Source: Treponema sp. (GTDB lineage: Bacteria > Spirochaetota > Spirochaetia > Treponematales > Treponemataceae). Taken from it: DNA of 64,000 bases. The stretch covers positions 1 to 64,000 of the forward strand of contig JAFUDX010000021.1 in assembly GCA_017464425.1 (NCBI GenBank), read 5' to 3'. Below are positions 9,613 to 18,721 of this stretch, in pieces (within the stretch, counting starts at the first letter, position 1; every line of letters begins with the position of its first letter). The position numbers and the translations under genes are program-made. The notes below the pieces were generated by a model. The model did not search any database and was not told the DNA's origin. It saw only the letters and a program-made list of their open reading frames with translations.

Positions 9613-9979
9613 TTATGGTAACACAAAGGGTAAAGAGATTCAAGAACCCTCAAACAATACATTCTCAAAGGCTATGCGGCAAACGACCGCAGGCTTGAAG
9701 AACTCAAACAAACGCTCCGAATCATCCACCGTGCAAGAAAAGGCGGCGAATCTGCTTTACTTCATCACAAAAAATCATTCGTTCAGCGACGGAAACAAGC
9801 GAATCGCGGCAACGCTTTTCCTTCATTTTCTCAACAAAAACGGCTGTCTTTTTAAGGATGGGCGCAAGCAAATCGAGGACAACACGTTTGTCGCGCTCAC
9901 GATTATGATTGCCGAATCAAAGTCCGAAGAAAAAGAACTCATGGTGAATCTCGTGATGCAATTTTTGACAAATTCTTAA
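9608..9979 (+). pseudogene. Fic/Doc-domain remnant (RhuM-like C-terminus)
   Basis: The frame carries VQEKAANLLYFITKNHSFSDGNKRIAA, which contains the Fic motif HxFxDGNKR, and ends like the C-terminal part of RhuM/death-on-curing proteins (ALTIMIAES). Fic domains transfer AMP or other groups to proteins. The N-terminal two thirds of such a protein are missing, the first ~40 residues match nothing, and no ribosome site is visible. I call it a truncated remnant abutting the riboswitch. Confidence 0.7.
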
Positions 9980-9984
9980 AAATC

Positions 9985-11445
9985 TCACTTATGAAACTCT
10001 TCCGAATCAGTCTGAACTGTTGCACATTTTGCGACAAGTGCCCGTAATTTTTTCAGCAATAGCACATTTTCTTCATGCGTACGAACTGCCGTTCGGTAGA
10101 ATTTTTCTGACAAGCCTGTGAAATTTCCGCAATTGCGAAGGAAAATTCCATTTTCGAGTAGCAATTTGTCGAAATTTTCAGACATGTTAAGATTCTTTTT
10201 AAATTTGTTATTCGTTTCTGAGCCAGATTTGTCGTTATCACTTTGAGAGTTTTCTTCACACTTCTGAAAATTCACTTCAAACAAAATAAAATTCGCGTCA
10301 CTCGGAAAGACACGGAAACCTAAGGCTTTGAGTTCTTTTGAAAGATATTCCCGTTCCTGTTTGATGAGTGTGCGCGTTTCTTCTATATAACTTCGTTCGT
10401 CGAGGGCGGCTTCACCTGCAATCTGCGCGAGGGTCGAAACATTCCATTCTGGACGGAGAGCATTGATTTTGTGCAGAAGCGCGGGATTTGAGGTCGCAAG
10501 GTAGCCGAGGCGGATTCCCGCCATCGCGTAGATTTTCGTGAACGCATTCAGAACGACAAGGTGCGGATTTTCTTCAACAAATCGGAACATGGTTTCGTTT
10601 GCATGTTCGGTAAAATCAAGGAAGCACTCGTCCACCACAAGAAAGATGCCAGATTCATCGCACTGTGCGGCAATTTTTTCGAGAAGCGGTTTTTCAATCA
10701 GCCTGCCCGTCGGATTGTTCGGCGAGCAAAGGGAAATCATGTCGGGCTTGTTTTTTTGAATCGAGTCGAAAACTGTTTCGTCGAGCGCAAAGTCAGATTC
10801 CGCTTTTAAAAAATGATACTGGACTTTCGCGCGGGCGGATTTGAGGGCTTTTTCATAGCCAGAAAATGTGGGCGTGAGAAGAAGCGCGTTCTTCGGCGAA
10901 ATCGCGTTCGTCACGAGCGAAATGAGTTCCGAAGCCCCGTTCCCGCAGATGATATGTTCGGGGAGTATTGTCATTCCGAACGAAATGCGTAATTTTTCTG
11001 CAAGTTTTTCCCTCAACCGCGTGCAATTTTGGTCGGGATAGCGTTCCAAATCGGGAATCGCGTTTTGAATCGCAGATTTTACGCCTTCGGGAAGCCCCAA
11101 CGGATTGGTGTTCACGGAAAAGTCTGTCATTTTGGCTTCGCCCGCTCTGGCAACTTGCTCGCCCCCGTGGTGATATTCCGCTATGTCGATTTCGTTTTTT
11201 GTCACGCGCAAGAGATTCATGATTCGCTCGTAGTTTTCGGGTTTGTGCGGGAAAGTGCAGTCAGTACAGCGTTTTATCTTCGTGCCGTCGTCTTTCGTGA
11301 TAAAAGTCGGATTTCCTGGACAGACTTCGCGCGGATAGAGGGGACAATAGCAGAAAAGGCAGTTGAATTCGCTCGAATCCAGCCCTTTGTGGCAGGGAAA
11401 ATATGAGCAGGCGGTATTTTTGAAAAAGCACGATGAGTTTTCCAT
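9985..11445 (-). CDS. cobD: Cys-rich domain fused to threonine-phosphate decarboxylase CobD
   Basis: 486 residues from ATG 11445. Residues 1-~70 form a cysteine-rich small domain (PF04071 type: CSYFPCHK..CLFCYCPLYP..C..CTFPH). The rest is a PLP-dependent class I/II aminotransferase-fold enzyme of the CobD/HisC type (YHHGG, SVNTNPLG, NGASELI, SPNNPTG, FTKIYAMAGIRLGY with the PLP lysine). CobD makes (R)-1-amino-2-propanol phosphate for the lower loop of cobalamin. A ~30-residue polar, A/T-rich insert (QKCEENSQSDND...) interrupts the C-terminal part. Other cobalamin genes lie at 18.7-27.4 kb. Confidence 0.9.
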   Translation of the reverse strand: MENSSCFFKNTACSYFPCHKGLDSSEFNCLFCYCPLYPREVCPGNPTFITKDDGTKIKRCTDCTFPHKPENYERIMNLLRVTKNEIDIAEYHHGGEQVARAGEAKMTDFSVNTNPLGLPEGVKSAIQNAIPDLERYPDQNCTRLREKLAEKLRISFGMTILPEHIICGNGASELISLVTNAISPKNALLLTPTFSGYEKALKSARAKVQYHFLKAESDFALDETVFDSIQKNKPDMISLCSPNNPTGRLIEKPLLEKIAAQCDESGIFLVVDECFLDFTEHANETMFRFVEENPHLVVLNAFTKIYAMAGIRLGYLATSNPALLHKINALRPEWNVSTLAQIAGEAALDERSYIEETRTLIKQEREYLSKELKALGFRVFPSDANFILFEVNFQKCEENSQSDNDKSGSETNNKFKKNLNMSENFDKLLLENGIFLRNCGNFTGLSEKFYRTAVRTHEENVLLLKKLRALVAKCATVQTDSEEFHK

Positions 11446-11495
11446 GAGAACGAGCAAATTCTACCCTTTTCGGCGAGCGAGGGCAAGGGGGATTG

Positions 11496-11990
11496 CTACT
11501 TGCGCTTGTAGATTATCGGAACTTCCCCCAGTTTAACACTTCTAATATAATAATCTTCCCAAACTTCCCATGTAATCGTTAGGTTTTTCTCAGTGCGTGT
11601 ACCCGTATAAGGCAATTGTCCTTTCAATCCCAAATTCTCAAGTTGTTTTGTATTAAAATTATATTGTTTTTTTGGCGAAAACGTGATGGTTCGGGAAGTT
11701 TCATCCTCAGCCTCTGTGTATGTACCCGTCTCAAAGAGCGTTCCAAAATAGATACCAGGCAGGGTCTCGCCATAGTATGTGCCTGCAATATACCGCTTAT
11801 ACTCGCCAGCTTCCTCATACAAAAGATACCGCTCTACACATGAGTCACCATTGATATACGCGACATCTTCATTCACATACTCAATTGCATCGTCATCACT
11901 TTCACCACAAGACACGGTTAGCAGAGGAAAGAGAAACGCAAAAAATGCAAACAACAGGACAGAAACAAGACCATAATTTTTTTTCTGCAT
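11496..11990 (-). CDS. Small lipoprotein, unknown function
   Basis: 164 residues. A lipoprotein signal peptide ends in LTVSC (Cys ~28). The mature part is polar, acidic at the start, and rich in Tyr and Thr, consistent with a small beta-structured envelope protein. AGGAGGTGG lies upstream of ATG 11990. It follows the CsgG-like gene on the same strand. I do not recognise the family. Confidence 0.75.
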   Translation of the reverse strand: MQKKNYGLVSVLLFAFFAFLFPLLTVSCGESDDDAIEYVNEDVAYINGDSCVERYLLYEEAGEYKRYIAGTYYGETLPGIYFGTLFETGTYTEAEDETSRTITFSPKKQYNFNTKQLENLGLKGQLPYTGTRTEKNLTITWEVWEDYYIRSVKLGEVPIIYKRK

Positions 11991-12069
11991 GGAATCGCCA
12001 CCTCCTTGAAGAGAAGTGTAACACAGATATTCGAGCGTTACTAGCCGTTAAACTCAAAAGGGTGTAATT

Positions 12070-14427
12070 CTACCCTCTCATAAAAGTATAAGAGAATCCA
12101 ATAGAAGGGCATATTCGCCAACTATTAAGAAAAAGAGGATCATAAGGTGCGATTTCTTCATCTCCTTCATAAGTTGCCTTACCTCTGTGCGTTGCGTCTA
12201 CATTCATGAATATCCCAAAACGATTCGAAAAATTAAATAACATATTTACACTTCCGCCATAGGAGGGATATGAATAATTCTCAATTTTTTCAAATCCAAA
12301 AGTTCCATAAAGCCCTATAAACCAATAAGAATTATGTACTGGAGTTATTCCCAAAGAAACTGTTCCGCCAATAACCGCAGAAGTTTTTTCCGAATACTTT
12401 ATGAAATCACAATTTACATTTCCTTTGCCTGATATATACATATAACTGCTTACAAGATGTGCTGACATTCCTAATGGGAAAGATGTGTCATTCAATGTCG
12501 TGTTTGGCTCATAACTGATGTTAAACGGTGCATTTACTCCAAGAGAAATAAAGGTGATATGGTTTTTAGATTGAAGTTTTTCAATTCTCTCTAGAGCTTT
12601 TTGTTGTTTTTCTTCTTCTTTCAGTTTTTCTCGCTCTCGTTTTTCCTCTTCTTTGATTTTTTCTCTTTCTTGCTTTTCTTCATTTTTTATTCGTTCTTGT
12701 TCTTGTTGTTCTAGCTTCGTCTGCTGTTTTTGAGCAATTTTTCGCTTTATTCCTTCATCGCGTATATCATAAATCGGTGTCATCTGGCGCGAAATATCGG
12801 CATTTACTTTAATATCCTGTATTTTTTTGCCATTTTCTGTATGAGTCAGTTTGATTGTATCGACATGAAGAATATAAACAGATGGTTTATTATCAGGAGC
12901 AGGAATAAAGTAATATGTTATTTCTACAGAAACTGGATTAACTCCTTTAGAGAAAAGACTGTTGTAAAGGTCAACTTCGTCAGCGTATTCGTCAGAAAGA
13001 ACATCGGGGTCTTTTCCCGTGAGTGCCTTATAACTTATATCAATTGGCTCTGAATAAAGGAATTCTCCGTCTGAAAAAAAAGTTACAAATGCACTCCATC
13101 CTTCCTTTTCTCCGAGAAATCTGTTTACATCTAGTTTAACATTTCTTTTTACAATATTGTCCGCCTTTTTTAGTTTTTGAAGGTCAGTATTATGCTCATT
13201 TATCTGGCTCATAAGAGCATTTTCCGCTTCAATAGAAAGCTTATTTATTGCATCAAGATTATTTTTGTGTTCAATCCGTATTCGATTTTCTTCTTCTTGT
13301 GCCAGTCGCTCCCGCTCCGTCTTTACTTTTGGAAGCATTTCGCCAGAACTATTTTTTTGTGTTTCACGCAACGGAGCGGCCATTATTTCTTTTCTTTTGT
13401 TTTCTACCTCAAGTTCACAGTCAGTATTTATTTTTTCTTCTTCTGCACCTCTTTTTTCCCTCAGTTCCAGAATAGCTTTTTTCTTTGCCTCTATGACACC
13501 AATTTGGGCAAGTGCACTTGATGTGTCATATTTTTTATTTCTCAGAGATTCAATTTTTTTATTAAGTGTTTTTTCAGTATCCATAATTCTTTTCTTTTGT
13601 TCTTCAGAACGAATCTTTTGGTCTTCGAGTTCAGCAGCCTTATTTGCTGCTTCTTGTGCAAGCCGTTTTTGCCTTTGTTGTGCTTGCTTAAGTTTTTCTT
13701 CCTCTTGCGTTTTTTTAAGTTGAAGCTGGATTTTTTTTGTTTCGGCATCTATTTCAGCAGAAAGATTTGCAGAATTAATTTCCTTATCAAGATTTTTAAT
13801 TAACTCATTCAATCGTCTTACTTCATCATCAAGGTATTTTTTTTCATCTTCTGCAGAAAGGTCGTTTGCACCGTATCGCAAAATCCGCTCATTATAGGAA
13901 GAAAGCTGTGTTCCAAAACCCTTGTCATCGAGCAATTTACAAAGATCTATTGTTGCTTCATTCACAGCACAACCAGGGTTCATATACAGGGCATCAGTAT
14001 GTTTGGAGTTTTTATTTGTTTCTGCAAAGTGCTTACCACCTTCAAGGTCTTGAAAAAGGACATTCAATGTGTAAGAAGTTCCTGTTTTTGTTATTGTTGA
14101 ACGAATCACATAATTTGCACCTATTTGTTTTCCCATGCGAATACGATCATCTGTGCTTATGTTCTCGTTATAACTTTTATCTTGTATTTCCGCGAGGACA
14201 TTGGCATTTTCTTCGGCAACCGTAAGCCCTGAATAATTAGTAATATTTGCGCGTAAAATCTTATGGACTTCATCTGGTAACCAGTGCGCCTCTGCATTTT
14301 CAAGGTTTTTCCCCTCTGTGGGCATAACCCAAACACTTACATCTTTTGTTGTTTGCGAATACCCAAGTCCGCAAAGCAAGAGCATTCCAAGCAAGACTAT
14401 AAGATTCTTCTTTTTTATACTATTCAT
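12070..14427 (-). CDS. Exported CsgG/FlgO-like protein with long coiled coil
   Basis: 785 residues. A signal peptide (LLGMLLLCGLGYSQ) is followed by a domain at ~25-180 resembling CsgG/LpoB/FlgO-type proteins (EVHKILRANI, GKQIGANYVIRSTI). A charged coiled coil follows at ~200-420, rich in K/E/Q with many QKK and EEK runs, and a second charged stretch lies at ~590-640. The last ~150 residues look like outer-membrane beta strands ending in an aromatic-rich segment (SIGFSYTFMRG). AAGGAG precedes ATG 14427. The gene before it encodes an LPP20-like lipoprotein 20 bp upstream, so the two probably act together in the envelope. Function inferred. Confidence 0.75.
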   Translation of the reverse strand: MNSIKKKNLIVLLGMLLLCGLGYSQTTKDVSVWVMPTEGKNLENAEAHWLPDEVHKILRANITNYSGLTVAEENANVLAEIQDKSYNENISTDDRIRMGKQIGANYVIRSTITKTGTSYTLNVLFQDLEGGKHFAETNKNSKHTDALYMNPGCAVNEATIDLCKLLDDKGFGTQLSSYNERILRYGANDLSAEDEKKYLDDEVRRLNELIKNLDKEINSANLSAEIDAETKKIQLQLKKTQEEEKLKQAQQRQKRLAQEAANKAAELEDQKIRSEEQKKRIMDTEKTLNKKIESLRNKKYDTSSALAQIGVIEAKKKAILELREKRGAEEEKINTDCELEVENKRKEIMAAPLRETQKNSSGEMLPKVKTERERLAQEEENRIRIEHKNNLDAINKLSIEAENALMSQINEHNTDLQKLKKADNIVKRNVKLDVNRFLGEKEGWSAFVTFFSDGEFLYSEPIDISYKALTGKDPDVLSDEYADEVDLYNSLFSKGVNPVSVEITYYFIPAPDNKPSVYILHVDTIKLTHTENGKKIQDIKVNADISRQMTPIYDIRDEGIKRKIAQKQQTKLEQQEQERIKNEEKQEREKIKEEEKREREKLKEEEKQQKALERIEKLQSKNHITFISLGVNAPFNISYEPNTTLNDTSFPLGMSAHLVSSYMYISGKGNVNCDFIKYSEKTSAVIGGTVSLGITPVHNSYWFIGLYGTFGFEKIENYSYPSYGGSVNMLFNFSNRFGIFMNVDATHRGKATYEGDEEIAPYDPLFLNSWRICPSIGFSYTFMRG

Positions 14428-14447
14428 TATTTCGCTCCTTATATATT

Positions 14448-15482
14448 CTATAAACCGAGAGTGTTTTTAATGTCAGCTTCAAGTTTTTGCTGTATTATCT
14501 CAGTAATATCTTGTGCCGCAATTTCTTTTGCTGTCTGCTCATTCGGAGCGACCACTTTTTCGCTTTCTGCACTAAAAGCATAGACGCTCCCATTTTTTCC
14601 TTTCAAAGAAAGCGTTATATAGGGATTCAAGACAATCCTAGTAGTTCCGCTTGCCTTATTGTAATTCACCTCAGCCTTTGCGGTATAAGAAGCATTTGTG
14701 GCACTTCCCGACACAACAAATCCAAGATTTGAAAAAATTTTTCTGATTGCGCTTTCAATTGCTCCAGCGTTATCATCATCTACACTTATATAAACAGGAT
14801 TTGAAACCTGTTCTTTTTTTATCATGCTTGGAATCGAAGATAACAATTGTTCGTCTTTCCCATAAGTTTTTTGTGTTAAATCTTTTGAAAGTATATTTGC
14901 AAAAACAAGTTTTTCTCTGAAATCTTCACCTGTTTTCTGGGCATCTCCTAAAAGCTTGATTTTGTTGATTGGTTCAACCTCATGTACAGCATTTTCATAA
15001 TAGGAAATAAAAATATCACGTGCGTTTTTTATTTCGCTTTCGTATCTTGCCCAAGCATCTTTTCTGTCAATATAGGCTACACAATAGTATTTTTTTTCCT
15101 TCTTTAAATAAAAGGCTTCCGTGAACTTTACGCCGAAAAGTTTCATGTTTGAGGTTACAGAAATGGTCTGCTCGGACGAAGAAGAAAAAGAAGAATTCAC
15201 TGTAACTCGCTTTGCTACGCCTTCTGAACGAACAGTTGTCTCAAAGTACATTGAAAGTTTATTTAGGGCATCGTTCCTTGCTAAATCTGTTGAATACCCT
15301 TCGCCTACAGCGGCAATGTGTTCGTTTTCATTGTAGACAGAATTGACATCAGAAGTAAGCCAGTCAGGTGCTTTTTGCGTAGAAGATTCCTTCACGGAAG
15401 TTGAAGCACAACTTACAACTAGCAGAGGAAATATTATAAAAATGAAAAAAGGGGGAAAGATTAATTTCTTTGCAAAAAACAT
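14448..15482 (-). CDS. LPP20-family lipoprotein
   Basis: 344 residues. The lipobox is VVSC (Cys ~25). PDWLTSD followed by AAVGEGYSTDLARNDALNKL is the usual opening of LPP20/FlgP-type lipoproteins, and the remainder carries a second alpha/beta region (YCVAYIDRKDAWARYE). Members are envelope lipoproteins, some linked to flagella or peptidoglycan. It sits just upstream of the CsgG-like gene in the same direction. Confidence 0.8.
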   Translation of the reverse strand: MFFAKKLIFPPFFIFIIFPLLVVSCASTSVKESSTQKAPDWLTSDVNSVYNENEHIAAVGEGYSTDLARNDALNKLSMYFETTVRSEGVAKRVTVNSSFSSSSEQTISVTSNMKLFGVKFTEAFYLKKEKKYYCVAYIDRKDAWARYESEIKNARDIFISYYENAVHEVEPINKIKLLGDAQKTGEDFREKLVFANILSKDLTQKTYGKDEQLLSSIPSMIKKEQVSNPVYISVDDDNAGAIESAIRKIFSNLGFVVSGSATNASYTAKAEVNYNKASGTTRIVLNPYITLSLKGKNGSVYAFSAESEKVVAPNEQTAKEIAAQDITEIIQQKLEADIKNTLGL

Positions 15483-15501
15483 GTACCGTACCTAAAGGGA
15501 A

Positions 15502-15540
15502 AACAACTCCTATTTTCTAAATAAAAATAGAAGTTGTTTA
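15502..15540 (-). terminator. Hairpin between two lipoprotein genes
   Basis: AACAACT..TATTTT pairs with AAAATA..AGTTGTT around a short loop, with a T-run on the leftward strand. It could end the transcript of the gene at 15551 or lower expression of the next gene. Confidence 0.6.
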
Positions 15541-15550
15541 TATTCTGTTC

Positions 15551-16270
15551 TTATTCGGAATACATTGATACTGCACCTTGAACCTTGCGATTTGTAATAA
15601 CCGCACTTGCAAGTTTTCTCAGATATTCACTTTCAGAAGTGTTTTCATCGATTTTCTTCATAGCAGCATCGAGCTGAGCATTAAAGCGCTCTCCTTCCAT
15701 GCCCATAACAACAATATAATGATACTTTTCTTTTCCGTTTTCCCCTGCAACAGGATTCCCTTTCTTATCTGCCATGTAATATTTTGTCCAGTAGCCTGTT
15801 ACCCGCTCAAGTCCATTTAATGTCAAGTTTGTTGTGACCATTTGGGCAACTCCCGCTGCCTGTTTTTTTATTTCTGCTTTGTTTGTTGCGCCCTCTAATT
15901 CTTGAATCCGTTCTGCATCTTGCGCTACATTCTGTGAAATAGAGCTTGCCACCCGTGCTTGAATATCAAAGTTGTCCGTCAAGGTTTTCACAGCATCAAG
16001 ATTTTCCCCTTGATTATCAATAGCCCAAATGCGATACCCTTCTGGTTTCTTCAGTAAAGTCCGAACAGTATCTTCAGAATCAGCATTCAAAACTGCTTCA
16101 ACCCATTCGGGTACACTGCCGCCTGTTGAGGCAGATTGCCAGTCAGTAAGTTCTGCATGGAATCCTTTTACAGCTGCTTTCGGTGCACCAGCCTTTGGCG
16201 TGGATGCACAAGAACAAAACACAACCGCCGTTACAAATCCTGCAAGTATGACAGTACTCAATTTTTTCAT
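15551..16270 (-). CDS. Lipoprotein of LPP20-like type, unknown function
   Basis: 239 residues from ATG 16270, where GGAGG sits 6 bases upstream. An earlier in-frame start lacks a ribosome site. The lipobox is CSC, with a following ASTPKAG linker. SVPEWVEAVLN and the later Q/A/E-rich helical part resemble LPP20-like domains. It is the second of four consecutive leftward envelope genes. Confidence 0.75.
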   Translation of the reverse strand: MKKLSTVILAGFVTAVVFCSCASTPKAGAPKAAVKGFHAELTDWQSASTGGSVPEWVEAVLNADSEDTVRTLLKKPEGYRIWAIDNQGENLDAVKTLTDNFDIQARVASSISQNVAQDAERIQELEGATNKAEIKKQAAGVAQMVTTNLTLNGLERVTGYWTKYYMADKKGNPVAGENGKEKYHYIVVMGMEGERFNAQLDAAMKKIDENTSESEYLRKLASAVITNRKVQGAVSMYSE

Positions 16271-16337
16271 TTTTTTCCTCCAAATGAAATGTATAGATTT
16301 ACTAACAGCCGTAAAAGCCGCTAGTTTTTTCACATCA

Positions 16338-17555
16338 TTATTGCGGCTCTGTGCCTGTGGAATTGAAGGTTATCCAATATGTGCCAGTGTAGGAGCTGCG
16401 ACCATCATAATGATAATTGCCCTCAGTCACCTTTATGTAGTATGTTTTTCCGCTGGTTACTGTCTTTTCTACATAGGTAGTCTTGTTTGCGTCTCCGCTT
16501 GCATCTAGGGCGCTTCCGACTATGTTGTAGCTATCGTCGTATAATGTAGCCGCTATGCAATTCATTGTGTTGAATTTGACATAAATACGTTGTGCGGATG
16601 CCGTAGCGACGAATTTAAACCACTGCTCGCCAGTTCCCCCATTGCTTTCAGTCTCTATCTTCCCGTTTACCCAGTTATTCTCAGTCAAATCAGTAATAAC
16701 AGTTTCGGGCTGTGCAGGAAAATCGGTAAACCCAATCCAGTAGGTTCCCGTGTAATCCCTGCGACCATCGTAACGATATTCTCCCGAAGTCACTTTTATG
16801 TAATAAGTTAATCCACTGGTTACAGTTTTTTCTACATAGGCAGTCGTACTTGCATCTCCGCTGGTATTTAGGTTGTTTCCTACAGGATTGAGACTACTGT
16901 CATATAAAGTAGCCGATATGCAGTTCATAGTATTGAATTTCACATAAACACGCTGTGCGGCTGCCGTAGCGATAAATTTGAACCACTGCTCACCAGTTCC
17001 ACCGTTACTTTCGCTCTCTATTTTTCCATCTGTCCACTTGTCGTTAGATAAATCAGTTATCACTGTTTCTGGCTGTGCGGGAAAATCAGTAACCCCAATC
17101 CAATATTTTCCAGTGTAATCCCTGCGACCATCGTAACGATATTCTCCCGAAGTCACTTTTATGTAATAAGTTAGTCCAGTGGTCACGTTTTTTTCTACAT
17201 AGGCAGTTGTACTTGCATCTCCACTGGTATTTAGATTGTTTCCTACAGGATTGAAGCTAGTGTCATATAAAGTAGCCGATATGCAATTCATAGTGCTAAA
17301 TTTGACATAGATGCGTTGCATAGATGCCGTGGCAACAAATTTGAACCACTGTTCATCTACTTTGTCATTTTTTAGCTTGACAATTTCGCCACTAGTCCAT
17401 TTGTCAACAGTCAAAACTGTATATTTTGAGTTTGAGTCTCCTGATTCTGAGTTTCCTTTAGAAGAAGAGCCTTCTGAACCGTTAAACTCACATCCAGCAA
17501 CAGTAATTACTAAAAAACAAAATACTGCAAAAATTTTTAGAATCTTTTGAATCAT
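16338..17555 (-). CDS. Lipoprotein with three tandem PPC-like repeats
   Basis: 405 residues. The lipobox is VAGC (Cys ~22), followed by a Ser/Gly-rich linker. Three ~115-residue repeats then follow, each with EQWFKFVATA, YVKFNTMNC, ATLYD and GLTYYIKV. This is the pattern of bacterial pre-peptidase C-terminal (PPC) domains, which are beta-sandwich, often carbohydrate- or protein-binding modules. Repeats 1 and 2 are almost identical at the DNA level, so the array is recent and could change copy number by recombination. Confidence 0.85.
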   Translation of the reverse strand: MIQKILKIFAVFCFLVITVAGCEFNGSEGSSSKGNSESGDSNSKYTVLTVDKWTSGEIVKLKNDKVDEQWFKFVATASMQRIYVKFSTMNCISATLYDTSFNPVGNNLNTSGDASTTAYVEKNVTTGLTYYIKVTSGEYRYDGRRDYTGKYWIGVTDFPAQPETVITDLSNDKWTDGKIESESNGGTGEQWFKFIATAAAQRVYVKFNTMNCISATLYDSSLNPVGNNLNTSGDASTTAYVEKTVTSGLTYYIKVTSGEYRYDGRRDYTGTYWIGFTDFPAQPETVITDLTENNWVNGKIETESNGGTGEQWFKFVATASAQRIYVKFNTMNCIAATLYDDSYNIVGSALDASGDANKTTYVEKTVTSGKTYYIKVTEGNYHYDGRSSYTGTYWITFNSTGTEPQ

Positions 17556-17586
17556 ATCTGCTCCCGTCTAATCAAGCGTCATTCTT

Positions 17587-17634
17587 AAAAAAATTGCAGA
17601 ATTGTATCCGAAGCAATCCTGCAATTTTTTATTT
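17587..17634 (-). terminator. Intrinsic terminator after the TM-protein gene
   Basis: AAAAAATTGCAG pairs with CTGCAATTTTTT across a 19-nt loop, directly after the stop of the leftward gene at 17640-18143. The T-run is on both strands, so it may work in both directions. Confidence 0.75.
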
Positions 17635-17639
17635 CCTTA

Positions 17640-18143
17640 TTACACAAGAGCCTGTGCTTTATCTAGAATTTCTTTTTGCCGAGTGTTGAAGGATGTCATC
17701 TCAGTTTGATATCTTTCGTAACTTGAATTCCAAAGTTTAGTATCTTTAACATACTTAACAATATGAATTACAAGAAGAATGATACCAGGAAGCACATATA
17801 GTAATAATCCAACGCCAATCAAAATCAGCCATAGTTTTGTTATCAACTGTGGTTTTTCCCATAAGCTTGGTTCTTTTAGAGCAAAATATTCCTCTTCAAG
17901 TTTTTTTAATTCTTCATAATTTTGTCGAGACCTATCTCGCTCAAAGAACAATCTGATGTAATGTTGACCAGGTATGATTTTATAATGTTCATACTCTTCA
18001 TCACGACCAGTGAGAATTTGACTGTCATTCGTTGCTACTTCAGTTGCATTTTTATACTCCCACCCAAATGACGAAAACAATGTTATTGTTTCATCTTGCT
18101 CACCTGGTGTTACAGGGATACTTTTAGTATCTTTCATCGCCAT
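17640..18143 (-). CDS. Small membrane protein divergent from an XRE regulator
   Basis: 167 residues. AGGAGG stands 10 bases before ATG 18143; an earlier ATG at 18179 has no ribosome site. A polar N-terminal domain (~1-105) precedes a hydrophobic stretch (LWLILIGVGLLLYVLPGIILLVI) and a charged C-terminal helix. I do not recognise it. The divergent XRE gene and the paired repeats between them suggest that the regulator controls it. Confidence 0.65.
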   Translation of the reverse strand: MAMKDTKSIPVTPGEQDETITLFSSFGWEYKNATEVATNDSQILTGRDEEYEHYKIIPGQHYIRLFFERDRSRQNYEELKKLEEEYFALKEPSLWEKPQLITKLWLILIGVGLLLYVLPGIILLVIHIVKYVKDTKLWNSSYERYQTEMTSFNTRQKEILDKAQALV

Positions 18144-18201
18144 ATTTTCTAATCCTCCTGTTTTGTTAGTAATTGGCATTTAAAAAGTTTTTACACTTTT
18201 C

Positions 18202-18262
18202 TATCATTTTAACATAATTATATCACTTACGCAAACAATTTAAAACATAATTGTATCATTTC
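18202..18262. promoter_or_regulatory. Paired operator candidates between TM gene and XRE gene
   Basis: AACATAATTATATCACTT (18211-18228) and AACATAATTGTATCATTT (18244-18261) are direct repeats offset by exactly 33 bp, about three helical turns. A third partial TATCATTT lies at 18202. They fill the gap between the two divergent starts, where an autoregulating XRE protein would bind. Confidence 0.6.
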
Positions 18263-18265
18263 ATT

Positions 18266-18658
18266 ATGAACGATAATTTCTGGAACAGAGTGCTTGACTT
18301 GCTTGACCGACAGGGAGTTTCCCGGAAAGAATTCGCAATGCGCGTGGGTGTTTCTTATTCAAGCATACATAACGGTGCCATGCTGAACAGCGTTCCGAGC
18401 GCGGATATTGCCCTGCGTATTGCCTATGAATTACATACTTCAATTGAATATCTTGTGTATGGAAGTGAACATTTTTATGATACCGATGTCGCCATGCTCA
18501 CGGATCAGTCTAGAAATCTTGTGCGCTATTCATACGAAAAAAACAAACATCTTTTGACTGCGCTTTCCAACATGCAGCCAGAAGTTCGTGAATCCGTAGA
18601 AGACTTGATTTTTACGCTGGAAAAGGTGAATGGTTCGCCGCAAACTGCGCAAAAATAA
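18266..18658 (+). CDS. XRE-family DNA-binding regulator
   Basis: 130 residues from ATG 18266. A helix-turn-helix lies at ~10-65 (SRKEFAMRVGVSYSSIHNGAML..PSADIALRIAYEL). The C-terminal helical tail probably dimerises. It is a clear paralogue of the regulator at 45663, sharing the N-terminal FWN/FWK, the spacing and the ALRIA motif. Each is divergent from a gene for a membrane protein. It has no strong ribosome site and a very A/T-rich leader. Confidence 0.9.
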   Translation: MNDNFWNRVLDLLDRQGVSRKEFAMRVGVSYSSIHNGAMLNSVPSADIALRIAYELHTSIEYLVYGSEHFYDTDVAMLTDQSRNLVRYSYEKNKHLLTALSNMQPEVRESVEDLIFTLEKVNGSPQTAQK

Positions 18659-18721
18659 GTATTTTAAAACATATTTTTAACGGGTTCATTATAAATATTT
18701 GACTGTTTTGGAAGGCAGATT

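Noticed and set aside
13177-13803. Rightward Phe/Ser-rich frames in the CsgG-like gene
   Set aside because: They are the complement of a Lys/Glu-rich coiled coil, a common artefact.
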